Source: JADJPO01 sp963724535 (GTDB lineage: Bacteria; Actinomycetota; Actinomycetes; Actinomycetales; Kineosporiaceae). Taken from it: 64,000 nucleotides of DNA. The notes under the pieces are model-generated. The model was not told where the DNA came from. It worked only from the letters and a program-made list of their open reading frames with translations, and ran no database searches. Every line of letters begins with the position of its first letter. The stretch's first letter is position 1. The position numbers were made by a program, and so were the translations under genes. The stretch spans positions 1 to 64,000 of the forward strand of contig CAVRVD010000016.1 of assembly GCA_963724535.1 (NCBI GenBank), in the 5' to 3' direction. Below are positions 17,210-24,838 of the stretch, in pieces.

Positions 17210-17228
17210 TGAGGTTAGCCTCACCTCA
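17210..17228 (+). promoter_or_regulatory. DtxR/IdeR iron box upstream of feoA
   Basis: TGAGGTTAGCCTCACCTCA matches 16 of 19 positions of the DtxR/IdeR consensus and contains the core GGTTAGCCT and ACCT. It lies 52 bases upstream of the feoA start, so Fe(II)-loaded repressor should shut the feo operon when iron is plentiful. Confidence 0.75.
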
Positions 17229-17280
17229 GGGAGTCCCCGAGAGTTGTGCCGAATCCGTGGAACGAGGAAGGAGCGACAGA

Positions 17281-17616
17281 GTGTCGTTGGTGTCCGCCCT
17301 GCTCAGCCAGCGGGTCGTCGCGACCCGGGTCGGCGAGAGCTACACCACGGTCGGCGAGCCCGAACGTCCCCGCCCAGCCATCACGACCCTTGCCGACCTG
17401 CGCAGCGGGTGCACTGCGCGGATCATCGCCGTGTACGACGCTGCCGACGCGGCAACGGCCCGGCGGCTCTTCGATCTCGGGTTCGCCCCTGGCGCCGAAG
17501 TGCAGGTCGTGCGTCGCGCACCGCTGTCCGACCCGGCGATCGTCCGCATCGCCGGATACGAGATCGCCCTGCGGCGTGCGCAGGCGCGCTGCATCCAGGT
17601 GACGTTGCCGGCGTGA
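17281..17616 (+). CDS. feoA: FeoA, small SH3-like protein of ferrous iron uptake
   Basis: A 111-residue protein starting at GTG 17281, seven bases after AAGGAG. The SH3-like FeoA domain occupies residues ~40-110: LADLRSGCTARIIAVYDAAD, ARRLFDLGFAPGAEVQVV, then ALRRAQARCIQV. About 38 extra N-terminal residues precede it, more than in a minimal FeoA. The feoB GTG overlaps its stop (GTGA), so the two are translationally coupled. It supports FeoB-driven Fe(II) import at the membrane and is expected to be iron-repressed through the box at 17210. Confidence 0.85.
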   Translation: MSLVSALLSQRVVATRVGESYTTVGEPERPRPAITTLADLRSGCTARIIAVYDAADAATARRLFDLGFAPGAEVQVVRRAPLSDPAIVRIAGYEIALRRAQARCIQVTLPA

Positions 17617-19559
17617 GTCGCGCCCATGCCGTCGGAGGTGGGTCGGCGAGTGCAACCATCCAACGCCGCCGGATCGCTTTGGTCGGCAGCCCGAACTCCG
17701 GCAAGACCACGCTGTTCAACGCGCTGACCGGCCTACGCGCCAAGACCGGGAACTATCCCGGGGTCACGGTGTCCCGGTATGAGGGCACCACCACGGTGGG
17801 TGACTGCGACGTCCTCGTCGAGGATCTTCCGGGCACCTACAGCCTGGATGCCATCAGCCCGGACGAGCAGATCGTCGTCGACGTCCTCGACCCGACGGAC
17901 GACGGGACCCATACTCCGGACGGGCTGGTGGTCACACTCGATGCGACCACCCTGCCCCGTTCGCTGGGGCTGCTCGCCCACGTGCTGCACACGGGTCTAC
18001 CGGTGTGCGTCGTGCTGACCTTCACCGACGAGCTGACCCGTCGTCAGGGCTCGCTGGACGTCGCCGCGTTGGGCCGAGCCCTCGGCGTGCCGGTTCTCGC
18101 CGTCGTTGCCGGACGGCGCCACGAGCTGGCCGGACTGCGCGCCCTGCTTCCCGCACCCCCGCAGTGGCAGTCGCCGCCCGTGCTGCCCCCGACCATTACT
18201 ACCGAGGTGAGTGCCTGGATCACCTCGGTGCTGGCCTCGTCGGGCTATGACGTCCCGCAGGTCGACGAGCGAACGCAGCGCGTCGACGCAGTCCTGCTGC
18301 ACCCGGTGTGGGGGTCGCTGGTGTTCCTGGCGACGATGTTCGCCTTCTTCCAGGTCATCTTCACGGCTGCCGCGCCGCTCCAGGACGGGATCGAGCAGTT
18401 CTTCGGCTTTCTGGGGTCACTGGTCGACGCCCACGTGTCGAGCGGGTGGCTCGGCAGCTTCCTGTCCGACGCCATGCTCGGCGGGGTGGGCGGCGTCCTT
18501 GTCTTCCTGCCGCAGATCGCGCTGCTGTTCCTTCTGGTGTCCCTGCTCGAGGGCGTGGGCTACCTGTCGCGAGCGGCATTCCTCATGGACCGGGTGATGG
18601 CGAAGGCCGGGCTCGAGGGACGCGCCTTCGTGGCGCTGCTGTCATCGCTGGCCTGCGCCATTCCCGGCATCATGGCGACCAGGACCCTGCCGTCCGCCCG
18701 GGACCGGATCGCCACGATGATGGGCGCCCCGCTGATGACTTGCTCGGCGCGGCTGCCGGTCTATGTGCTGCTGATCGGGCTGCTGGTCGACCCCGGCGCA
18801 CGCCTGGGGCCGTTCGGTGCGCAGGGCGCGGTCCTGTTCGGCCTCTACCTGCTCGGGGCCACCTCGGCGATGGTCGCGGCGTGGCTCTTCTCGCGCATCG
18901 GCCGCGGCCGCGGACCCCTGCTGCCCTTCTACATGGAGATGCCGCCGTACCGCGTTCCCTCGGTGCGCTCGGTCGCGACGTCGGTGTGGGACTCCTGCTA
19001 TGTCTTCCTGCGCAAGGTCGGCAGGATCATCCTGCTGACCACGGTCGTGCTGTGGCTGCTGCTCAACCTGCCGGCCCGCAGCGCCGCCGACCTGCAGGCG
19101 GCGGGCATCGACCGAAGCGACGACACCGCGGTGTCCGCCCACGTCATCGACCACAGCTATGCGGCCTCGGCCGGGCGGTTCGTCGAGCCGATCTTCGAGC
19201 CACTCGGCTTCGACTGGCGGATCAACATCGGCGTTCTGGCCTCGCTGTCCGCCCGGGAGGTGTTCGTGACCACGCTCGGGCAGGTGGCCGCCGCGGACAA
19301 CCCCGAGGACCCGGCCACCGCGCTGCGAGCGATGACGGTCGACGAGGGGCCGCGGGCGGGCGAGCCGCTGTTCACGCCTCCGGTGCTGGCGGCCCTGCTG
19401 GTGTATTTCCTGTACGCGTTGCAGTGCGTGTCGACCCTCGCGGTGCTGCGTCGCGAGACCGGTTCGTGGAAGTGGCCGGCGATCGCCTTCGGCTACCTGT
19501 CCGGCGTCGCCTGGATCATGGCGTTCCTTGCCCGCGCCGTCGTCGAGGCGGTGACCTGA
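17613..19559 (+). CDS. feoB: FeoB, ferrous iron transporter with GTPase domain
   Basis: A 648-residue protein starting at GTG 17613 inside the feoA stop. The G domain has the G1 loop GSPNSGKTT near residue 27, G2 threonine region NYPGVTVS, and G3 EDLPGTYSL. The G4 position reads TFTDEL where most FeoB proteins have N-x-x-D, so the guanine contact may be weakened. The membrane part begins near residue 220 (LVFLATMFAFFQVIF) and contains the two gate regions (LSSLACAIPGIMATRTL and ASLSAREVFVTTLGQ). It is shorter than E. coli FeoB (773 residues), like other actinobacterial versions. It is followed directly by an Fe-S scaffold gene. Confidence 0.88.
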   Translation: MSRAHAVGGGSASATIQRRRIALVGSPNSGKTTLFNALTGLRAKTGNYPGVTVSRYEGTTTVGDCDVLVEDLPGTYSLDAISPDEQIVVDVLDPTDDGTHTPDGLVVTLDATTLPRSLGLLAHVLHTGLPVCVVLTFTDELTRRQGSLDVAALGRALGVPVLAVVAGRRHELAGLRALLPAPPQWQSPPVLPPTITTEVSAWITSVLASSGYDVPQVDERTQRVDAVLLHPVWGSLVFLATMFAFFQVIFTAAAPLQDGIEQFFGFLGSLVDAHVSSGWLGSFLSDAMLGGVGGVLVFLPQIALLFLLVSLLEGVGYLSRAAFLMDRVMAKAGLEGRAFVALLSSLACAIPGIMATRTLPSARDRIATMMGAPLMTCSARLPVYVLLIGLLVDPGARLGPFGAQGAVLFGLYLLGATSAMVAAWLFSRIGRGRGPLLPFYMEMPPYRVPSVRSVATSVWDSCYVFLRKVGRIILLTTVVLWLLLNLPARSAADLQAAGIDRSDDTAVSAHVIDHSYAASAGRFVEPIFEPLGFDWRINIGVLASLSAREVFVTTLGQVAAADNPEDPATALRAMTVDEGPRAGEPLFTPPVLAALLVYFLYALQCVSTLAVLRRETGSWKWPAIAFGYLSGVAWIMAFLARAVVEAVT

Positions 19560-20134
19560 TGCGCAGTCACGAGGGGGTCGCCGCGGTCCCGCTGCACCCC
19601 GAGGTGACGGAGGGCGACGACCGCACCCTGCGCTGGGTGATGCCGGCCGGCACACTCGGCTTCGTCGGGCCCGTCGCCACGGCGCCGCCCGCTGTGCAGG
19701 CGCTGGTGGACGACGGGACGCTCGAGGCGCTCGTCGTCGAGCCTGTCGGCGTCCGGACCACGCTGGGTGCGCAGCGAGCCTGGCCGGCCGACGGTGCCCG
19801 GGTCCGGTCGGCCTTGCAGGAGGCGCTGGCCACGCCGGACGGGTGGTCGGGGCGCACCCCGCGAGAACCGGACGAGGTCCTGCGGGCCGCGGCGCAGGCC
19901 GTCATCGACGGTGGGGTGGGTGCGTACGTCCGCGGGCATGGCGGGGACCTTGAGCTGCTCGCCGTCCACGACGGCGTCGTCGAGGTTCGGCTGACCGGTG
20001 CGTGCGAGCGGTGCCCGGCCTCGGAGCTGACGCTCTCGGACCGCTTCGAGGCGGCCGTGCGCGCACTCCACCCCGCAGTCGCGGCGGTGCGGGCGCGTCC
20101 CGGCAGGAAGAGGCTCGGAGCGTGGTTCGCATGA
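19559..20134 (+). CDS. Nfu/NifU-like Fe-S carrier protein
   Basis: The ATG at 19559 overlaps the feoB stop (TGATG), making it the third gene of the iron operon. The 191-residue protein has an Nfu N-terminal-like half (TLGFVGPVATAPPAVQALVD). Its C-terminal NifU domain includes VIDGGVGAYVRGHGGDLEL and a GACERCPASELTLSDRFEA segment with the CxxC cluster ligands. Such proteins deliver assembled Fe-S clusters. Its place here links Fe(II) uptake to cluster delivery. Annotators sometimes name this position feoC, but the sequence is Nfu-like and not the small winged-helix FeoC. Confidence 0.78.
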   Translation: MRSHEGVAAVPLHPEVTEGDDRTLRWVMPAGTLGFVGPVATAPPAVQALVDDGTLEALVVEPVGVRTTLGAQRAWPADGARVRSALQEALATPDGWSGRTPREPDEVLRAAAQAVIDGGVGAYVRGHGGDLELLAVHDGVVEVRLTGACERCPASELTLSDRFEAAVRALHPAVAAVRARPGRKRLGAWFA

Positions 20135-20900
20135 CCGACTACGGACACGAGCTGCGGTTCGGGTCGTTCCTGACCCCCTCCAGTGACGACGTCCGGACCG
20201 TCCTGTCCCTGGCCCAGCTGACCGAGGAGATCGGGCTGGATCTGGTGACCTTCCAGGACCACCCGTACCAGCCGAGGTTCCTGGACGCGTGGACCCTGCT
20301 CGGCTTCGTGGCAGCACGGACCAGCCGGATCCGGTTGGCCACGAACGTCACCAACCTGCCGCTGCGCCCTCCGGCGGTGCTCGCGCGATCCGTGGCCAGC
20401 CTGGACAGCCTCAGCGCCGGGCGGGTCGAGCTCGGGCTGGGCGCGGGAGCGTTCTGGGACGCCATCGAGGCCATGGGCGGACCCAGACTGTTTGCGGGGC
20501 GTGTGGTGCCAAGCGAGGTCCGGCGCCGGCGCACGACGTCGAGATCTGGGTCGGTGCCTACCGACCGCGGATGCTGCGCCTGATCGGCACGAGCGCCGAC
20601 GGGTGGCTGCCCTCGCTCGGGCGGGTGCAGCCGGGGGATCTCGCGGCGTCCAACGCGATGATCGACGACGCGGCGAGCCAGGCCGGGCGGAGCCCGAGCG
20701 CCGTCCGGCGGCTGCTCAAGATCTCCGGCTCGTTCACCGGCGGCAGTGACGGTCTGCTCGACGGGCCGCCGGCCCAGTGGGTCGAGCAGCTGGCCGAACT
20801 GGCCGTCTGGCAGGGCTTCAGCACGTTCATCCTGGCCGGTGACCACCCGGACGACCCGCGGCGCTTCGCCGCCGAGGTGGCCCCGCCGTCCGGGACCGGG
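20131..20900 (+). pseudogene. Luciferase-like (LLM class, F420/FMN) oxidoreductase, internally deleted
   Basis: The ATG at 20131 overlaps the preceding stop. The N-terminal barrel is clear: LRFGSFLTPSSDD, IGLDLVTFQDHPYQP, ATNVTNLPLRPPAVLAR and GRVELGLGAGAFWDAI. Near 20500, where relatives have about 40 residues (EAL.EAI..IR and beyond), the sequence jumps and the frame changes. It resumes with GAKRGPAPAHDVEIWVGAY and ends near FAAEVAP at ~20885. The likely cause is a deletion of about 120 bases with loss of frame. The 3' end merges into the duplicated subtilase leader. It is non-functional as read. Confidence 0.7.
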
Positions 20901-21175
20901 TCGCTCTCCAACGGCGATGACACCAGGCCGCGTCACTGTGGCGCGCCGACCCCGGACGCGCCGTGGACGAGCAGCCGGATCTCGTTCGGCCTATCGCCCT
21001 GGTTCGGTTCGTGGCATTCGACCGGCTTCGTGACCACGCTTCGTGAGCTGGCGGATAGGGCCGTTCGAGTCCGCCACCCGCTACGGGAGTGAACCTGAAC
21101 TGACACTATGGAGTTGATCGCTAACTCAGGGTCATCATCGTTGTGCATGGAAGCGACGATCCTGAGGAGTTCGGC

Positions 21176-22837
21176 ATGGTGTTCGCTCGACGCACACTGG
21201 GGACGGCCTGGCGTCCCCTGACCGCGGCCGGTCTGGCTCTGGCCGTCGCAGCCGGCCCCGGCGCCGGCCTGGCTGAGGCCAAGCCCAAGAAGAATGAGTC
21301 GTCCAAGACGGCGACGACGTCGACGACGACCATGTCCGACTGGTCTGCGTCGCTCGCGGCCGCGTTCGAGGCCGAGCTCACGAACACGACCGGAGATCTG
21401 TCGGCCAACCAGAAGGGCAAGTACGATCCGGCGACCGATCCGGGCTCGCTGCACAACGTGGCTCGGATCATCGGAGCCGACCAGTCCTGGAACGCCGGGT
21501 ACACCGGTGCCGGCGTGGACATCGCGGTGATCGACACCGGCGTCTCGCCGGTCCCTGGCCTCACCAGTGGCAACGTCGTCAATGGTCCGGACCTGTCGTT
21601 CGACTCGCAGAGCCCGAACCTGGCCAACCTGGACGCCTTCGGCCACGGCACGCACATGGCCGGGATCATCGCCGGCCGCGACCAGGTCGGTGCGCCGCAG
21701 GACTACGCCGACCCGAACCGGTTCGCCGGTATCGCTCCGGATGCGCGCCTGGTCAGCCTCAAGGTCGGTGCCACCGACGGCGCAGTGGACGTCTCCCAGG
21801 TGATCGCAGCAGTCACCTGGGTCACCGAGCACGCGCGCTCCGACGGCTTGAACGTCCGGGTGCTCAGCCTCTCCTACGGCACCGACGCCGCGAGCTGGTC
21901 GCTCAGTGACCCGCTCACCCACGCCGTCGAGCAGGCCTGGAACGCCGGGATCGCGGTCGTCGTGGCGGGTGGCAACGACGGTACCGACCGGATGACCCTG
22001 GCGAACCCGGCGATGTACTCGAGGGTGATCGCCGTCGGTGCCAGCGACGCCCAAGGAACCCTGGACACCGCCGACGACACCGTCCCCTACTTCTCCGCCC
22101 GGGGGAACCTGCTGCGGCATGTCGACCTCGTGGCGCCCGGGTCCCATGTCGCCAGTCTCTCCGTGCCCGGCTCCGTGATCGCTGAGGACAACCCGACGGC
22201 CGTGGTGGGTTCCCGGTTCCTGCGCGGCAGCGGTACCAGCCAGGCCGCCGCGGTCACCGCCGGCGCCGCCGCACTCCTGCTGCAGCGCTACCCAAAGCTC
22301 ACGCCCGACCAGGTCAAAGCGATGCTGATGGCGAGCGCACACGGGGCGACCGGGACGTCGACGACCTTCCGAGGGGCTGGCGTGCTCGACATTCGAGCAG
22401 CTCAGCTGATGGCCCCGCCGAAGGTGTCCTCGTCCTTCGGCTACGCCACCGGCACCGGCTCCCTGGACAGGGCCCGGGGCACGTCGCGGGTGGAGCTGGA
22501 CGGCGTGGAGCTGGCCGGTGAGCAGGACATCTTCGGCAAGCCGTGGGACGCCAAGCGGTTCGCCGAGCTCGCCGCGGCCCGGTCCACCTGGTCGGGCGGC
22601 TTCTGGAACGGAACCGACTGGACCGGCACCGGCTGGACCGGCACGTCCTGGACCGGGCAGACCTGGGCCGGGCGGTCCTGGACCGGTCGGTCCTGGACCG
22701 GGCGGTCGTGGACGAACTCCACCTGGTCGGGGCGGTCCTGGACCGGACGCTCGTGGATCGGCGAGTCGTGGACCGGTCGGTCCTGGACCGGACGCTCCTG
22801 GACCGACGCAACCTGGTCCGGCTCGCTGTGGATGTAG
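21176..22837 (+). CDS. Secreted S8 subtilase with GRSWT-type pentapeptide tail (copy 2, gene A)
   Basis: A 553-residue protein; ATG 21176 follows GAGGAG by six bases. The signal peptide (ARRTLGTAWRPLTAAGLALA) ends near AEAKPK. A short Ser/Thr linker follows, then the subtilase domain at about residues 105-400. Asp is in AVIDTG (~120), His in GHGTHMAG (~158), the oxyanion Asn in AGGNDG, and Ser in GSGTSQAAA (~355). No I9 propeptide is evident. From about residue 470 the tail has tryptophan at nearly every fifth position (GTSWT, GRSWT, STWSG), like other actinobacterial subtilases with repetitive W tails. Such tails may anchor the enzyme to the cell surface or to another W-repeat protein; this is inference. 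Gene B follows after 95 bases. Confidence 0.85.
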   Translation: MVFARRTLGTAWRPLTAAGLALAVAAGPGAGLAEAKPKKNESSKTATTSTTTMSDWSASLAAAFEAELTNTTGDLSANQKGKYDPATDPGSLHNVARIIGADQSWNAGYTGAGVDIAVIDTGVSPVPGLTSGNVVNGPDLSFDSQSPNLANLDAFGHGTHMAGIIAGRDQVGAPQDYADPNRFAGIAPDARLVSLKVGATDGAVDVSQVIAAVTWVTEHARSDGLNVRVLSLSYGTDAASWSLSDPLTHAVEQAWNAGIAVVVAGGNDGTDRMTLANPAMYSRVIAVGASDAQGTLDTADDTVPYFSARGNLLRHVDLVAPGSHVASLSVPGSVIAEDNPTAVVGSRFLRGSGTSQAAAVTAGAAALLLQRYPKLTPDQVKAMLMASAHGATGTSTTFRGAGVLDIRAAQLMAPPKVSSSFGYATGTGSLDRARGTSRVELDGVELAGEQDIFGKPWDAKRFAELAAARSTWSGGFWNGTDWTGTGWTGTSWTGQTWAGRSWTGRSWTGRSWTNSTWSGRSWTGRSWIGESWTGRSWTGRSWTDATWSGSLWM

Positions 22838-22932
22838 CCGCGATGGGACTCCTGACTCGGTCCCATGGACCGGATGAGCCACAACGCGACCAGCGGGCGG
22901 CAACCCGGCAACCGATCACAAGGGGAACTCTG

Positions 22933-24687
22933 ATGAGGCCGTTCCGTGCTGGCCCGGTGAGCCGTTGGCTGGCTATGACCAGCCTGGTGGGTGCGCTCGG
23001 TCTGTCTGTCGTCACGCTCCCATCTGCTGCCGCTGCCGCCCCGACCCCCGACCCTGCGGGCTCGTCGACGGTGGCGGTCAGCCCTGGCGGCTCCTACATC
23101 GTCCGAGCCGTGCCCGGTCGCTTGGACGACGTGGTCCGAGATCTCGTGGCTCGCGGATTCCAGCCGGGCAAGCGGATCGGGATCGTCCACGCCGTCACCG
23201 TCGACCTGCCGGCCGGCGGTGCCGACGTCCTGCGCGCCGAGGCGTCGGTCGCGTCGGTGACCGCAGACTCGCCGGTGACGCTGGCGGGGTCGAGCTACGA
23301 TCCGTCCGCCGACGTCGGCTCGCTGTACAGCGTGGAGTCGATGACGGGGGTCCGCAAGGCGTGGAAGAACAACGCAACCGGCGCGGGAGTGGATGTGGCG
23401 CTGGTCGACTCCGGCGTGGCCCCCGTGGTCGGGCTCTCCGACCCCGGGAAGATCGTCAATGGACCTGACCTGACGCCGGAGTCGCAGAACCCGGCCACCC
23501 GATACCTGGACACCTACGGTCACGGCACCCACCTGGCGGGGATCATCGCCGGTCGCGACCCTGGGGTCGACGCGGTGGCGAGCAAGAAGGCCACGCGGCC
23601 GTTCCTGGGGGTGGCCCCGGACGCGCGGATCGTGTCGGTGAAGGTCGCCGACGCCCGCGGCAACTCCGACGTCTCCCAGGTCATCGCGGGGATCGACTGG
23701 GTCGTGCAGCACGCCGACGACCCCGGCCTGAACATCAGGGTGCTCAACCTGGCCTTCGGCACCAACTCCACCCAGGCCTACACCCTCGACCCCTTGGCCT
23801 ACGCAGTCGAGGTAGCGTGGCGGCGCGGGATCGTCGTGGTGACCTCGGCGGGCAACTCCGGGGGGTCGGACGGGCGGTTGACCACTCCGGCCAATGATCC
23901 GTTCGTGATCGCCGTCGGCGCCGACGACCTGAACAACACCCCAAGTGTCGACGATGACGTGATTCCGGACTTCTCCAGCCGCGGGAACGGGGTGCGCAAC
24001 CCCGACCTGGTCGCTCCGGGCGTACGCATCCAGAGCCTGCGGGTGCCGGGTTCCTACATCGACGCCATGCGCAAGTCGACCGGCCGAATCGACAACCGGT
24101 TCTCCCGCGGCAGCGGCACCAGCCAGGCCGCCGCGTTCGTCTCCGGTGCTGCGGCGATGCTCCTGCAGTCGTCGCCGGCCCTGACCCCGGACCAGGTCAA
24201 GCTCTTCCTGCGGTCGAACGCCCAGCCATTGCCGGCCGCTGACGCCCAGGCCCAGGGCGCTGGCCTGCTCAATATGGGCCGGATGAAGCCTCCCACCGAC
24301 AGCGGACGGCAGAACTGGACCCCTGCCACCGGCCGGGGATCACTTGAAGCCTCTCGTGGGGACGCCCATCTGGTCCTGAACGGGGTGACCCTGACCGGCG
24401 AGAGGGACATCATGGGCCGCCCGTTTAACGCGGCCACCATGGCCACCCTCGAAGCAGCCGGCAGCAGCTGGGCCGGTGGCACCTGGAACGGCTCCAGCTG
24501 GGCCGGGTCGTCGTGGGCGGGCAGTAGCTGGGCCGGGTCGTCGTGGGCGGGCAGTAGCTGGGCCGGGTCGTCGTGGGCGGGTTCGTCCTGGGCAACCGGC
24601 ACGTGGAACGGCTCGTCCTGGGCGGGGTCGTCCTGGGCGGGGTCGTCCTGGGCTGGTTCGTCCTGGGCCGACAGCTCCTGGTCCTGA
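22933..24687 (+). CDS. Secreted S8 subtilase with I9-like propeptide and GSSWA-type tail (copy 2, gene B)
   Basis: A 584-residue protein; ATG 22933 follows AAGGGGA. The signal peptide ends after an Ala-rich run (SAAAAAPTPD). A propeptide-like segment at about residues 50-115 (GSYIVRAVPGRLDDVVRDLV) matches inhibitor I9 domains, unlike gene A. The catalytic domain has Asp in ALVDSG (~159), His in GHGTHLAG (~197), SAGNSGG and Ser in GSGTSQAAA (~397). The last ~70 residues repeat GSSWA with occasional GTWNG. The pair A+B in fixed order with complementary W-repeat tails (T-rich in A, A-rich in B) suggests two proteases that work together outside the cell. Confidence 0.85.
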   Translation: MRPFRAGPVSRWLAMTSLVGALGLSVVTLPSAAAAAPTPDPAGSSTVAVSPGGSYIVRAVPGRLDDVVRDLVARGFQPGKRIGIVHAVTVDLPAGGADVLRAEASVASVTADSPVTLAGSSYDPSADVGSLYSVESMTGVRKAWKNNATGAGVDVALVDSGVAPVVGLSDPGKIVNGPDLTPESQNPATRYLDTYGHGTHLAGIIAGRDPGVDAVASKKATRPFLGVAPDARIVSVKVADARGNSDVSQVIAGIDWVVQHADDPGLNIRVLNLAFGTNSTQAYTLDPLAYAVEVAWRRGIVVVTSAGNSGGSDGRLTTPANDPFVIAVGADDLNNTPSVDDDVIPDFSSRGNGVRNPDLVAPGVRIQSLRVPGSYIDAMRKSTGRIDNRFSRGSGTSQAAAFVSGAAAMLLQSSPALTPDQVKLFLRSNAQPLPAADAQAQGAGLLNMGRMKPPTDSGRQNWTPATGRGSLEASRGDAHLVLNGVTLTGERDIMGRPFNAATMATLEAAGSSWAGGTWNGSSWAGSSWAGSSWAGSSWAGSSWAGSSWAGSSWATGTWNGSSWAGSSWAGSSWAGSSWADSSWS

Positions 24688-24838
24688 CCCGTGTGAGGTG
24701 AAGGGCCGTCCACTCCTGCCGATGAGATAGGGAGGCGCCTGGGCTGCGGGCCGGCTGCCGATGGCGGTCGGCCGTCGTCGCGCCCCCGCCGGGCCCGTCA
24801 GGTGACGGGTTCGGAGCAGGGAGAGGAGGTGACTGCCG

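Noticed and set aside
20933..22903. Long minus-strand frames opposite the subtilase genes (also 5562-7331, 6757-7977, 22441-23712)
   Set aside because: They mirror the subtilase coding strand and consist of Pro/Gly/Arg-rich sequence without motifs.
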